Source: Salinimicrobium sp963709775
GTDB taxonomy: Bacteria > Bacteroidota > Bacteroidia > Flavobacteriales > Flavobacteriaceae
Assembly (NCBI GenBank): GCA_963709775.1
Contig: CAVPXS010000007.1
Span: 434,001-498,000, forward strand
DNA: 64,000 nt
Direction: 5' to 3'
In this document: positions 9,141 through 18,335 of the stretch, one piece after another
How positions within the stretch are numbered: the first letter of the stretch is position 1
Layout: each line of letters begins with the position of its first letter
Notes under the pieces: generated by a model
What the model was told of the DNA's origin: nothing
Seen by the model: the letters and a program-made list of their open reading frames with translations, nothing else
Database searches by the model: none
Position numbers and translations under genes: made by a program

Positions 9141-9148
9141 CAAAAATA
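9141..9148 (-). promoter_or_regulatory. -7 element (TATTTTTG, minus strand) for the DUF6341 gene
   Basis: The reverse complement of 9141-9148 is TATTTTTG, matching TAnnTTTG, 20 bp upstream of the ATG at 9120. It supports the shorter start of the gene. Confidence 0.5.
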
Positions 9149-9160
9149 TAAAAAACCCTA

Positions 9161-10084
9161 ATGCTAACAAGCTTTTTTAGCAATTCCCGGCCCATTAACT
9201 TTATTATAGTGGCCGTTTATATCCTCATTTTTTACCTTTTTGCCAATCTTAACATCCTGTTTACGTCACCTTTATGGGTAATTATTCAGGAGCTGGGAAT
9301 GCTGTTGGTGCTGGTGTTAAGCGTTTTTATGCTCAATTTTATTTCGGGAAGAAATGAGTTAACCGGGCGTAATGCCTACAAGAGCATCTTGTTCGCCGGT
9401 TTTCTTTGCATGTTCCCGGCTGCCCTGCAAAATAATGATGTTATCCTGGCCAATTTGTTCCTGTTGCTTTCACTGCGGCGCATACTTTCCCTAAGGTCTC
9501 AACGGGAGACAGTAAAAAAGATCTTCGACGCTACCTTTTGGGTTGGCGTAGCTTCACTCTTTTATTTTTGGAGTATCCTTTTTCTGTTTGTAGTTTTCTT
9601 TGGAGTGCTGGTGTATGTGGGACATAGATTTAAGAACTGGCTAGTACCGTTCATAGCGCTATTTGCCCTGCTTTCAATTGTTACCAGTGCCTCTCTCCTT
9701 ATTACCGATAGCTTTTACACCCTCACAGACTGGATGCAGGAGGGGTACTTTGATTTCAGGAATTACCAGAACCCCGAACTTCTCATTCCCGCCGCATTTT
9801 TATTCGCTCTTACAGTATGGGCTTCTTTCTTCTATATGTTGATCATTCAAAAGGCCAGTGCCAATGCTAAATCTTCGTTGTTCCTTATTCTCCTTTGCGC
9901 GGGAGTAGCCTTAACGGTTGCAGTTTTAGCACCCACCAAAAATGGCAGCGAATTGATGTTTTTCTTTGCCCCGCTGGCCATTGTGGTGACCAATTATTTT
10001 CAAAATATGGATGATAAGTGGTTCAAGGAGATCCTGCTCATTACGATCGGGCTCCTTCCGGTACTGCTTCTGCTGCTGTTCTAA
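9161..10084 (+). CDS. polytopic membrane protein, DUF6427 family
   Basis: A 307-residue protein with roughly eight to nine hydrophobic segments spread over its whole length (for example IIVAVYILIFYLFANLNILF, LFYFWSILFLFVVFFGVLVYVG and EILLITIGLLPVLLLLLF at the end). Short cytoplasmic loops contain Arg/Lys clusters such as RRILSLRSQRETVKK. No catalytic motif is evident. It diverges from DUF6341 and is followed by DUF4254, a fixed flavobacterial neighbourhood around purD. Function is unknown. Confidence 0.85.
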   Translation: MLTSFFSNSRPINFIIVAVYILIFYLFANLNILFTSPLWVIIQELGMLLVLVLSVFMLNFISGRNELTGRNAYKSILFAGFLCMFPAALQNNDVILANLFLLLSLRRILSLRSQRETVKKIFDATFWVGVASLFYFWSILFLFVVFFGVLVYVGHRFKNWLVPFIALFALLSIVTSASLLITDSFYTLTDWMQEGYFDFRNYQNPELLIPAAFLFALTVWASFFYMLIIQKASANAKSSLFLILLCAGVALTVAVLAPTKNGSELMFFFAPLAIVVTNYFQNMDDKWFKEILLITIGLLPVLLLLLF

Positions 10085-10130
10085 AGCTTCAGAAGTTTAA
10101 GAATCATCCCTTAAAAAAGCTAAAAATCGG

Positions 10131-10138
10131 TACCTTTG
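10131..10138 (+). promoter_or_regulatory. -7 element (TACCTTTG) for the DUF4254 gene
   Basis: TACCTTTG is a full match to TAnnTTTG, 55 bp before the ATG at 10194. The 5' leader would be about 50 nt. Confidence 0.5.
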
Positions 10139-10193
10139 CCAAAGTTGTAAATCGGCGGGTTTTCTTCAGAAGAACCTGTTAAAATTCAGAAAT

Positions 10194-10805
10194 ATGTTTT
10201 CAGATAAAGCCAATAAGATCTTTCAGGAAGTAATAGAAAAATATCACGAGATCAATACCGTGGGCCAGGAATTCCAAAATCCTTATAGTGAAAAGGAACA
10301 GTTGCTGGAGCACCTGTTGTTCCGTAAATGCTGGATCGATACCGTACAGTGGCATTATGAGGACATTATTCGTGATCCTAATATTGATCCCGGTGCAGCT
10401 CTTAAACTAAAAAGACAGATTGATGCGTCCAACCAGGATCGTACAGATATGGTGGAGTATATCGACAGCTATTTCCTTGACAAATACAAGGATGTGGAGC
10501 CAAAAGAGGATGCTACAATCAATTCCGAAAGTCCAGCCTGGGCTATCGACAGACTGTCTATTTTGGCCCTTAAGATTTATCACATGAATGAAGAGGCAAA
10601 CCGTGTGGATGCCGGGCAGGAGCATATGATCAAGTGCCAGGCGAAGCTCGATGTGCTTTTGGAGCAACGTGTTGATCTTTCCACCGCGATTAACCAGCTA
10701 CTGGAGGATATTGCTAATGGTGATAAATATATGAAAGTGTACAGGCAAATGAAGATGTACAATGATGATGAGCTAAATCCTGTATTAAGAGGGGCTAAAA
10801 AATAA
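10194..10805 (+). CDS. DUF4254 domain protein
   Basis: A soluble, largely helical protein of 203 residues with conserved WIDTVQWHYEDIIRDP near residue 48 and RQIDASNQDRTDMVEYID near 78. There is no signal peptide or membrane segment. It lies 9 bp upstream of a family 9 glycosyltransferase, and this pairing recurs in Bacteroidota, which suggests a role linked to lipopolysaccharide core synthesis. The biochemical function is not known. Confidence 0.88.
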   Translation: MFSDKANKIFQEVIEKYHEINTVGQEFQNPYSEKEQLLEHLLFRKCWIDTVQWHYEDIIRDPNIDPGAALKLKRQIDASNQDRTDMVEYIDSYFLDKYKDVEPKEDATINSESPAWAIDRLSILALKIYHMNEEANRVDAGQEHMIKCQAKLDVLLEQRVDLSTAINQLLEDIANGDKYMKVYRQMKMYNDDELNPVLRGAKK

Positions 10806-10814
10806 CATTTTTGA

Positions 10815-11857
10815 ATGGAGAGACCGCGCCACATTTTAGTCATACGCCTCTCGGCCATGGGAGATGTGGCGATGATGCTCCCTGTTTTAAAAGCTTTTCT
10901 GAAAAGTATCCCGAGGTTAAACTTACTTTGCTCACCCGCAGATTTTTCGCGCCGCTTTTTAAAGATCTCCCGAATGTCCAGGTTTTCGAAGCTGAAGTTA
11001 AAGGCAAACACAAAGGCATCTTCGGACTCAAAAGACTTTCTTCTGAACTTCTCGAGCTTAAAATTGACGCCGTAGCCGATCTTCACAATGTGCTGCGATC
11101 GAATATCCTGAAGGTTTTCTTTAAGCTGAAGGGCTTGCCGGTGCGACAGATTAACAAAGGTCGCAAAGAGAAGAAAGCACTCACTCAAAAGAATAACAAG
11201 ATCTTTAAACAGCTGAAGTCCACTCATCAGCGCTATGCCAGCGTTTTTGAAAAGCTCGGTTATCCGCTAAACCTGGATTCAGTTGAAGTACTTCCTAAGC
11301 AGGACCTTACCTCCAGGGTGAAGGAGCTTGTGGGGGAACATTCCGGAAGATGGCTTGGAATTGCCCCTTTTGCCCAACATGCTTCCAAAGCATATCCCGA
11401 GGATCTTATGAAAGAGGTGTTACAGGAGCTTCAAAAAGGGCAAGATCTTAAGATATTTTTATTCGGCGGTGGGGCAGTGGAAACCGGAAAACTGGCAGCC
11501 TGGGAAAAGGAATTTCCCAATACAGTTTCTGTAGCCGGAAAATTATCTTTTGAGGAAGAACTTGCCTTGATCTCCAATCTTGATCTTATGCTGTCTATGG
11601 ACAGTGGTAACGGGCATCTTGCAGCCAATTTTGGAGTGCCGGTGATCACCCTTTGGGGCCTCACTCATCCCTACACCGGATTCGCACCTTTCCGCCAACC
11701 GGATTCAAACTTCCTGCTGCCCGATCTTCAGAAATATCCCGCTATTCCTACTTCTATTTATGGAAAAGACATTCCGCAGGGTTATGAGGAGGTGATGAGG
11801 AGCATCCCACCGCAGAGGGTGGTGCAAAGAATAAAAGGAGTTCTGGAGCAGAATTGA
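10815..11857 (+). pseudogene. family 9 glycosyltransferase (heptosyltransferase-like), one frameshift
   Basis: The N-terminus is read from the ATG at 10815 (RPRHILVIRLSAMGDVAMMLPVL, the GT9 opening). The rest is in another frame from about 10895 onwards (EKYPEVKLTLLTRRFFAPLFKDLPNVQ to the TGA at 11855). Adding one T to the TTTT run at 10895-10898 restores one 348-codon protein. The C-terminal half has the GT9 acceptor/donor motifs FGGGAVETGK and MDSGNGHLAANFGVPVITLWG. GT9 enzymes add heptose or related sugars to lipid A core. The single homopolymer indel makes a sequence error more likely than gene loss. Confidence 0.85.
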
Positions 11858-11922
11858 GATGTTTAATTCCAATCAAATCCAATCACAAGCACCAAGCACC
11901 AAATTCCAATAATAGTAAAATT

Positions 11923-11963
11923 TAAAGAGGTTCCAAAAATGTCATTTTTGAACCTCTTTTTTA
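11923..11963. terminator. bidirectional terminator between the GT9 gene and the PaaE-like gene
   Basis: AAAGAGGTTC at 11924-11933 pairs with GAACCTCTTT at 11950-11959, extended by AAAAAT/ATTTTT, with runs of A before and T after. It sits between two convergent genes and can serve both. Confidence 0.8.
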
Positions 11964-11968
11964 TTATT

Positions 11969-12003
11969 TGAGATCTCACGTCTCAATCTAAATCTCAAAT
12001 CTA
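11969..12003. repeat. low-complexity TCTCAAT-type intergenic repeat
   Basis: A stretch built from GAGATCTCACGTCTCAATCT and AATCTCAAATC units. The same style of sequence recurs between atpA and atpG and before the nucleotidyltransferase at 29844. No coding capacity. Confidence 0.5.
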
Positions 12004-12004
12004 T

Positions 12005-13057
12005 TTAAACATCATCATAATCCACCTTGAGACTATCTGAAGTCGGATGTGCCTGGCAGGTCAAGATAAGGCCTTCTTCGATCTCGCTGTCTACAAGAAT
12101 GGAATTCTTCTCCATTTCGGCAGTTCCTTCGGTGATGCGTGCGACACAGCTACTGCAAATTCCGCCCTGGCAGGAGTAGGGAACATCGATGTCATTGTCA
12201 AGAGCCATTTGTAAAACGGTCTTATTCTTTGGCATGCTTAAAGTCACCACTTCATCATCAACTTTGATTGTCAGTTGGGTTTCTCCCTCAAGATTTGATT
12301 TTACTTCGCCTTCTACTTCGGTATTGAAAAGTTCGAAAAGAACCTGCTCTTTTTTGATGTTGTTCTTCAGGAGAACTTCAGAAACTTTGTTGATCATATC
12401 TTCCGGTCCACAAAGGTAGAAGCGGGTAAAAGTTGTGTCTTTGAACCTGTTTTTCAGGACATAATTTACCGTGCTATCATCAATCCTTCCGTAGTGGCAG
12501 TTTTCCTCATTACAACGGCTGTAGACAAATTCAATAAATAACCTGTCGGGATGCTCTGCCTGTAGTTTAAGGAGTTCCTTGAAAAATATAGTTTCGTCTG
12601 GAGTGCGGTTTCCATAGACAAGAACGAAGCGGCTATGCTTTTCTTCCTTCAGCACGGTCTTGAGGATAGAAAGCACGGGAGTGATCCCGCTACCGGCCGC
12701 AAAGGCAGCATAAGTGTGTGGATGACCATCCTGCACCGGTTCAAAGATAAATTTCCCTTCGGGAGGATGCACTTCGAGTACATCGCCGGCTTTTAATTTA
12801 TTGTTGGCCACAACCGAGAAAGTTCCGCCCTTGACCTCCTTGACAGTGACCTTAAAAGTTTCATCTGCCGGAGGGGTACAAAGGGAGTAGGCGCGGCGCA
12901 CTTCCTTACCTTCTATGGTTGTTCTTAATGTAACGTATTGTCCTGCTTTAAAGGAGAATTCACTCTTTAATTCCTGAGGTATTTCAAATTCGAGACTTAC
13001 TGCCTCTTCTGTTTCCCTAATTACATTTTTAATCTTTAGCGGAAAGAATTTGCTCAT
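12005..13057 (-). CDS. PaaE-like flavin/2Fe-2S NAD(P)H oxidoreductase
   Basis: A 350-residue reductase with three modules. FAD domain: RAYSLCTPP near residue 60. NAD(P) domain: AAGSGITPVLSIL near 118 and FYLCGPEDMI near 220. C-terminal plant-type ferredoxin: CQGGICSSC (C-x4-C-x2-C) with the fourth Cys in LTCQAHP. The architecture is that of PaaE, the electron-transfer subunit of phenylacetyl-CoA epoxidase, and of related hydroxylase reductases. No paaABCD genes are nearby, so its partner oxygenase is unknown. A longer start at 13078 is unlikely because the -7 promoter element overlaps it. Confidence 0.88.
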   Translation of the reverse strand: MSKFFPLKIKNVIRETEEAVSLEFEIPQELKSEFSFKAGQYVTLRTTIEGKEVRRAYSLCTPPADETFKVTVKEVKGGTFSVVANNKLKAGDVLEVHPPEGKFIFEPVQDGHPHTYAAFAAGSGITPVLSILKTVLKEEKHSRFVLVYGNRTPDETIFFKELLKLQAEHPDRLFIEFVYSRCNEENCHYGRIDDSTVNYVLKNRFKDTTFTRFYLCGPEDMINKVSEVLLKNNIKKEQVLFELFNTEVEGEVKSNLEGETQLTIKVDDEVVTLSMPKNKTVLQMALDNDIDVPYSCQGGICSSCVARITEGTAEMEKNSILVDSEIEEGLILTCQAHPTSDSLKVDYDDV

Positions 13058-13075
13058 TTTTTGGGTGTTTACCCG

Positions 13076-13083
13076 CAAAAATA
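13076..13083 (-). promoter_or_regulatory. -7 element (TATTTTTG, minus strand) for the PaaE-like gene
   Basis: The reverse complement of 13076-13083 is TATTTTTG, 18 bp upstream of the ATG at 13057. Confidence 0.5.
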
Positions 13084-13151
13084 CAAAGTAACAATGGCAA
13101 TTTTTATAACAATTATTTAAAATAATACCTATGACTCAAAGGTATATTTTT

Positions 13152-13159
13152 TATATTTG
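13152..13159 (+). promoter_or_regulatory. -7 element (TATATTTG) for the PadR gene
   Basis: TATATTTG fits TAnnTTTG, 17 bp before the ATG at 13177. No clear -33 element; PadR genes are often autoregulated through such regions, which is not shown here. Confidence 0.45.
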
Positions 13160-13176
13160 AGAATATTTCAATGTAA

Positions 13177-13514
13177 ATGTCTAATTCTAACCTGTTTAAA
13201 GGGAGTTTATCCACAATAGTTCTCAAGCTGTTGAAGGAGGAAGGGCGCATGTACGGCTATGAAATCACTCAGAAAGTTAAAGATGCCACGAAAGGAAATT
13301 TAAAATAACTGAAGGTGCATTATATCCAACGCTCCATAAGCTGGAGGCCGACGGGATCCTGGAAGTAGAGGTGGAAAAGGTGGATAATCGCCTGAGAAAA
13401 TATTACAGACTTACCGAAAAAGGAACCACAGAAACAGCTAAGAAAATCTCTGAACTTGAAGAATATATAAAGACGCTTCAGGAAGTCATTTTCTTAAAAC
13501 CTAAAATTGGCTAA
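13177..13514 (+). pseudogene. PadR family transcriptional regulator, one frameshift
   Basis: Starts MSNSNLFKGSLSTIVLKLLKEEGRMYGYEITQKV and meets a stop after GNLK at about 13306. The following bases in another frame read ITEGALYPTLHKLEADGILEVEVEKVDNRLRKYYRLTEKG, the wing and helix typical of PadR. Adding one A to the AAAA run at 13302-13305 gives one intact protein of about 113 residues. PadR repressors respond to small ligands and often control adjacent membrane proteins or exporters; here two membrane genes and an ABC exporter follow. It was missed as one ORF because of the indel. Confidence 0.82.
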
Positions 13515-13515
13515 G

Positions 13516-14136
13516 ATGAAAAATTTGACTCCTGAACAGATAAAGTTTATCGATACCTATTTAAAAAATTCCGGTGTGGAATTTCTTGACGTTCGTGTAG
13601 AAATGATTGATCATGTAGCCAGTGCAATTGAAGAAAAACTTGAGAAGGACAGGGTCTGGTAATTTCTATGAAACGTTTAAATCTTATATGATCAAAAATA
13701 AGAAAAGTCTTCTAAAAAGTGCCAACAGCGTAAAATGGTCTGTAGATCGTAAGGTACTTTTAAGTATAAAAAAGGAACTTTTTAGAATTCCTGTGCTCCT
13801 TGACAGGTGCGGGAATAATGACAACATCTCTTAATGTAGAAATTGCTCAACTGGAAAAAAATCTTTGGTTTCAGATAAGTTGTGCAGCAGGCATCTTCAT
13901 AGCTTATTTAATACCGGTAGTTCTATCAATTACAATAAAAAATATCCTTTCTTAACAGGTTATCTATTTATGCATATTTGATCAATTACTTGTTCTTTCT
14001 ATCATTAAGTTATGTAGAAATACCAGCAGACTGGTTAGGGGGTTTCTATGGTCTTTTGGTGTGGGTGAATCTGGGAATTTTATTAACTGCTTTTAAAATG
14101 TCTGCTTATTACAAAAAACAGTTCGCCTCAATATGA
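13516..14136 (+). pseudogene. membrane protein paralogous to the next gene, three frameshifts
   Basis: The start MKNLTPEQIKFIDTYL and VEMIDHVASAIEEKLEKD are followed by shifts near 13665 (GGG run), 13812 and 13955. Reading across frames gives FYETFKSYMIKNKK, then a hydrophobic half (WFQISCAAGIFIAYLIPVVLSI and INYLFFLSLSYVEIPADWLGG) ending at the TGA 14134-14136. The layout of a short soluble helical head with DHVA, then several membrane helices, matches the next gene. One base 5' of its start separates it from padR, and its stop overlaps the next ATG, so all belong to one operon. Function is unknown. Confidence 0.7.
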
Positions 14137-14819
14137 AAAAAGTTACCAATAGTGAGATAGAAAGATTGTACAGGTTTACCCGGGAGCATTATGTGGTGTA
14201 CTACGATGTTCAAACAGAACTGGTAGACCATCTTGCCAACGGGATTGAAAGACAGTGGCAGGACGATCCCGGAACTGCCTTTGAGCTGGCTTTACAAAAG
14301 GAATTTCAAAAGTTTGGCATTTATGGATTTTCCGATGTTGTGGAGAAACGGGAGCGGGCAATGGAAAAGAGATATTTCAAGCTTATTTTGAAGGAGATCA
14401 TAACAGTTCTCAAACGTCCAAAAGTGTCTGTTGGCCTGTTATTGATCTTTTTGCTGTCCAATTTTTTTCTGAGCCTTAACAACGGAAAAGATGCATACCT
14501 GACCTTCCTTTTCATTGTTTTTTGTATCATCCTAATTATTGCCGGCCGAAGAGCGCTGAGGAGGAGAAGAGCCAAGGAGGGCAAAAAGGTTTTTCTTTTT
14601 GAAACTATAATTGAAAATGCCGGTGGATATTTTTCTCTTGTGTGGGTTCCATTTCAGCTATTGAATTTTATGGATGCTGCGGAAGCCGGGTATGTGAATT
14701 GGTTGATGTCTTTCCTCATCATTTTTTATGCGCTCACCAGTTATGTCTGCTTCTATCGCCTTCCAAAAAACAAAGAGGAGATCCTGAAAAAAGTTTATCC
14801 CGAAATGAAATATTTCTAA
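14133..14819 (+). CDS. PadR-linked integral membrane protein, function unknown
   Basis: A 228-residue protein. The first 90 residues are soluble and helical with YDVQTELVDHLANGIERQW, then four hydrophobic segments follow (VGLLLIFLLSNFFLSL, LTFLFIVFCIILIIAG, a WVPFQLLNF region and WLMSFLIIFYALTSYVCFY). The head resembles that of the broken gene upstream, so the two are paralogues. The order PadR, membrane protein, membrane protein is reminiscent of PadR-DUF1700 pairs in Firmicutes, but I see no direct sequence link. It overlaps the upstream gene by 4 bp. Confidence 0.75.
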   Translation: MKKVTNSEIERLYRFTREHYVVYYDVQTELVDHLANGIERQWQDDPGTAFELALQKEFQKFGIYGFSDVVEKRERAMEKRYFKLILKEIITVLKRPKVSVGLLLIFLLSNFFLSLNNGKDAYLTFLFIVFCIILIIAGRRALRRRRAKEGKKVFLFETIIENAGGYFSLVWVPFQLLNFMDAAEAGYVNWLMSFLIIFYALTSYVCFYRLPKNKEEILKKVYPEMKYF

Positions 14820-14874
14820 GGGATTTGTAACAAAAACAATATTTTTCCACTAATACTGCTAAAGTCATTACCGC

Positions 14875-16358
14875 ATGTTTAAACATTTCATTTCTCTACA
14901 GTGGAAAGCCTTTTTCCGGTCGGCCTCTTTAGGTAAGAGCCTTGGGTTGAAGATTTTCATGGCTTTTATTGCCATTTATTTCTCGTTAGTCTTTTTAATT
15001 CTTGGAATTGGTCTTTACCCCTTACTAAAGGAGGCTTTTCCCGAAGAAGAGCCGTTACAGATCGTGAATCGGTTTTTGCTGGTCTATCTTGCTCTGGAAT
15101 TGATGATGCGATCCGTGTTACAATCCCTTCCGGTCATGACGGTCAAGCCACTATTGGCACTACCTGTTTCTAAAGGAAAAGTGGTGAATTACGTGCTGTT
15201 GAGGTCACTATTTTCCTTTTTCAACTTTTTACCACTATTGCTCTTTGTGCCTTTTGCGGTATTCACCTGGCATAAAACCGGGCTGCCGGTGCTTTCCATG
15301 ATTGGATGGATTATTGCCGTTATCGGGTTAATATTAAGTGTTAACTACATCAACTTTTTATTGAAAAAGAAGTTTGCAGATGATATAAAGGCCATAATAC
15401 CTTATATGGTAATTGCGCTTATTTTTTATGGGCTCGAAAGATTTGAAATATTTAGTATTACCGAATTTTTTGGTGCCGGATTAAATTACGTGCTCGAAAT
15501 GCCATTTTTGGCACTTCTGCCTTTACTTCTTGCTTTCGCCCTCTTCAAGTGGAATCAAGCCATGTTAAAGAGCAGGTTCTATTTGGACGAATCTCTCAAA
15601 GGAAAAGTTACCGAAGCTAAATCCCAGGATTTTGAATGGCTTCGCCGATTTGGAGGAATCGCACCATTTCTTCAGCTCGATCTTAAATTAATATGGCGTA
15701 ACAAGCGTCCAAAGACCCTTATTTTTCTTTCCCTGTTTTTTATGGCCTATGGCTTTATATTTTATACCAATGATACTTATCAGGAAATGCCTGCATTTTT
15801 TGTTTTTGTGGGCATCTTTATGACGGGGATCTTTATGATCAACTTCGGGCAGTTCATTCCTGCCTGGGATTCGTCGTATTACTCGATGATGATGGCGCAG
15901 AATATTCCGTTGAAGCAGTACCTTAATTCCAAGGCAGCTTTGGTCACTTTTAGCATAGTCATTATCACTATCCTTACTACTCCTTATGTATATTTTGGTT
16001 ACGATATTCTGCTCATCAATATTGTGTGTGCCTGTACAACATAGGGATCAATGTGCCGGTACTTTTATTTTCCGGTTCATTTAACAGAAAACGAATTGAT
16101 CTGGAAAAAAGTCCTTTTATGAACTATCAGGGAACAGGAGCAGCACAATGGCTGGTGGGGCTTCCCCTTTTGATCCTTCCAATTTTGATCTTCTGGCTGC
16201 TCAACAAGTTTTTTTCCTTTGAAGTTGCGGTGACCACCCTCGCTGCTTTAGGCTTTCTAGGGATAATTTTTAGAAACCTGATTTTTGACGCAATAGTCCA
16301 GTCCTATAAAAAGAATAAATATGCCATGATCAATGGCTTTAAACAAACAGGAGAATAA
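14875..16358 (+). pseudogene. DUF5687 family ABC-type exporter membrane protein, one frameshift
   Basis: The frame from the ATG at 14875 (FKHFISLQWKAFFRSAS) runs to a TAG at 16042-16044. The continuation is in another frame from about 16031 (LYNIGINVPVLLFSGSFNRKRIDLEKS to the TAA at 16356-16358). Adding one C to the CC at 16031-16032 restores a 495-codon protein with about twelve hydrophobic segments. It lies 1 bp upstream of an ABC ATPase gene, and the DUF5687 family pairs with such ATPases in Flavobacteriia, so it is the likely permease. Substrate is unknown. Confidence 0.82.
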
Positions 16359-16359
16359 G

Positions 16360-17109
16360 ATGATAACAGTTACTAACCTTTCGAAAGTTTATAATGGTAC
16401 CCCGGTACTAAATATTGAACATCTTGAAATCCCCCGCGGGCAGAGCTTTGGTCTTGTGGGAAATAACGGTGCAGGAAAAACAACATTTTTCAGCCTTCTG
16501 CTGGACCTTATTCAGCCTACTACCGGCAATGTTTTCAATAATGAAATTACAGTAAGCCAAAGCGAAAAGTGGAAGCCTTTTACTTCTTCCTTTATTGATG
16601 AAAGTTTTCTAATTGGATATCTAACCCCAGAAGAATACTTCAATTTTGTAGGAGAACTTCGAAACCGAAACAAGGCCGATGTTTCTACTTTCCTTCAGAA
16701 TTTTGATGAGTTCTTTAACGGGGAGATCCTTGGGAGAAAAAAATATCTGCGGGACCTTTCAAAAGGAAACCAGAAGAAGGTAGGTATCGTAGCTGCATTG
16801 ATAGGTGATCCTGAAGTCGTAATCCTTGATGAGCCGTTTGCCAATCTTGATCCCAGCACACAAATAAGGCTTAAAAGTTTGATCAAGGAGCTTACATCAA
16901 ATTCAGACATGACTGTTTTGATCTCCAGCCATGACCTTATTCATGTAACCGAAGTCTGCGAAAGAATTGTGGTGCTTGATAAAGGACATGTGGTGAATGA
17001 TATCAAAACTTCTGAAGCTACACTTAAAGAACTGGAGCAGTATTTTGCCGGAGCAGCGGTAAAAGTTAAGGAGGACCAGGAAAGAGACTCTATAGAAACT
17101 CAGGCTTAA
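16360..17109 (+). CDS. ABC transporter ATP-binding protein
   Basis: A 249-residue ATPase beginning MITVTNLSKVYNGTP. Walker A is GNNGAGKTT near residue 35, the signature is LSKGNQKKVG near 131, Walker B is VVILDEPFANLDP near 149 and the H-loop is ISSHD near 183. The Ser-Lys-Gly-Asn signature instead of LSGGQ is common in ABC-2-type exporters. A start 27 bp upstream is possible but overlaps the DUF5687 coding end. It forms a transporter with the DUF5687 protein. Confidence 0.92.
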   Translation: MITVTNLSKVYNGTPVLNIEHLEIPRGQSFGLVGNNGAGKTTFFSLLLDLIQPTTGNVFNNEITVSQSEKWKPFTSSFIDESFLIGYLTPEEYFNFVGELRNRNKADVSTFLQNFDEFFNGEILGRKKYLRDLSKGNQKKVGIVAALIGDPEVVILDEPFANLDPSTQIRLKSLIKELTSNSDMTVLISSHDLIHVTEVCERIVVLDKGHVVNDIKTSEATLKELEQYFAGAAVKVKEDQERDSIETQA

Positions 17110-17118
17110 GCAACCATT

Positions 17119-17997
17119 TTGAACAATACCGAATTTAAGATCTATGGCTGGGCGCGAATACTTTTATTTATTTTGCCTTACCTGTTTATAAGGGGAATTT
17201 GGGAGCTCATTGGCTATGTCATAGCCGGAATTTCTTTTGAAGATCAAAATTTTGTAAGATCACCGGGGCAACAACTAACCGTTTCATTCTTTAATTTATT
17301 AGGCACTTTCCTCGTGCTCTGGATCTTTATGAAATACGTTGACCGGGAAAAATTTATCGACCTGGGTTTTCAATTAAAAAACAGGTCTGTGGATTTCATA
17401 GTGGGAACAGCTGTGGGGTTGATCACTATGGTCGTTGGATTTATTTTGTTGATAGGAATAGATGAGATCAATTACTCCGAATTCAATTTTAATCTTAAGG
17501 ATTTGCTTATTTCTGTTTTGTTGTTTCTCATTGTTGCAGTAGTGGAGGAGGCTTTGTTCAGGGGGTATGTCCTAAAAAATTTAATGCTTTCCTGTAATAA
17601 ATATCTCGCACTGATTATTTCATCTGCTCTATTCTCATTGATGCACGGATTCAATCCAAACATGAGCCTGTTTAGTTTTTTTGGTCTTTTTTGTGCAGGT
17701 ATTATCCTGGGGATCACCTACGTCTACACAAAAAATTTGTGGTACCCCATAGGGCTACATTTTGGCTGGAACTTTTTCCAGACGCACCTGGGTTTTAATG
17801 TGAGCGGGCAGGATTTTTATTCATTGATAGAGTTTAATTATACTACTGGAAATTTGTTCAATGGCGGGGAATTTGGGTTTGAAGGTTCGGTATTTTCAGT
17901 CATAGCACAACTGTTTATTTTCTTAGGTGCTCTATACTACTACAAAAGACCTGTAAAAAGGCATTTTGATAGGCTGATTCTAAGGGTGAAACAATAA
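17119..17997 (+). CDS. CPBP family intramembrane metalloprotease
   Basis: A 292-residue membrane protein with about eight hydrophobic segments. Motif 1 of the CPBP/Abi family, EEALFRGYV, is near residue 142; motif 2, FSLMHG, is near 173; and LHFGWNFFQ near 212 supplies further His residues. The family cleaves membrane proteins or prenylated peptides, and bacterial members may protect against bacteriocins or help export. The start is a TTG, 9 bp after the ABC ATPase gene, so it probably shares that operon. Confidence 0.88.
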   Translation: MNNTEFKIYGWARILLFILPYLFIRGIWELIGYVIAGISFEDQNFVRSPGQQLTVSFFNLLGTFLVLWIFMKYVDREKFIDLGFQLKNRSVDFIVGTAVGLITMVVGFILLIGIDEINYSEFNFNLKDLLISVLLFLIVAVVEEALFRGYVLKNLMLSCNKYLALIISSALFSLMHGFNPNMSLFSFFGLFCAGIILGITYVYTKNLWYPIGLHFGWNFFQTHLGFNVSGQDFYSLIEFNYTTGNLFNGGEFGFEGSVFSVIAQLFIFLGALYYYKRPVKRHFDRLILRVKQ

Positions 17998-18001
17998 TGT
18001 A

Positions 18002-18217
18002 TTAAAAAGTCCAGAAATACTTTTCATTCGGCCTTACCCGAGAATAAGGAAACTTCACCGAGGATTAAGATCTTTCTTTAGTGAAGAACGATACAAAAAA
18101 GCACTAACAGGGGAAGATTATGAGACAGCTTACATCCCAATAGAAGCTCGTAACCTTTTGTCCCGGTTTGATTCAAAGGTCACACATTCCAGTCTTCTCT
18201 ATTCCTCGGTAGAATAG
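18002..18217 (+). other. possible gene remnant: open frame without a start codon in the 338-bp gap before sprE
   Basis: This gap of more than 300 bp holds no ordinary gene. One frame is open from about 17990 to a TAG at 18215-18217 and reads like protein (EILFIRPYPRIRKLHRG, then FFSEERYKKALTGEDYETAY). It has no ATG, GTG or TTG at a sensible place and I do not recognise it. It may be the tail of a lost gene or chance. The rest of the gap (18218-18335) shows nothing clear beyond an AT-rich stretch where the sprE promoter should be. Confidence 0.25.
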
Positions 18218-18335
18218 CTAAAATCTACAATACCTTTTCGCGCATAGTTCCCCCGAAAAAATTCGCTATTTTTACCCACTCACAATAATATTTACGGCAC
18301 ATTTAAGTTATTGCTAATAAGAAGGATCTGTTGAT

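Noticed and set aside
10895..10898. Programmed -1 frameshift in the GT9 gene
   Set aside because: No proper slippery heptamer plus pseudoknot is visible, the family is not known for recoding, and many other genes in the window show the same kind of homopolymer indel.
10580..11227. 215-codon minus-strand ORF
   Set aside because: Lies across the DUF4254 and GT9 genes in antisense, with shadow-like composition.
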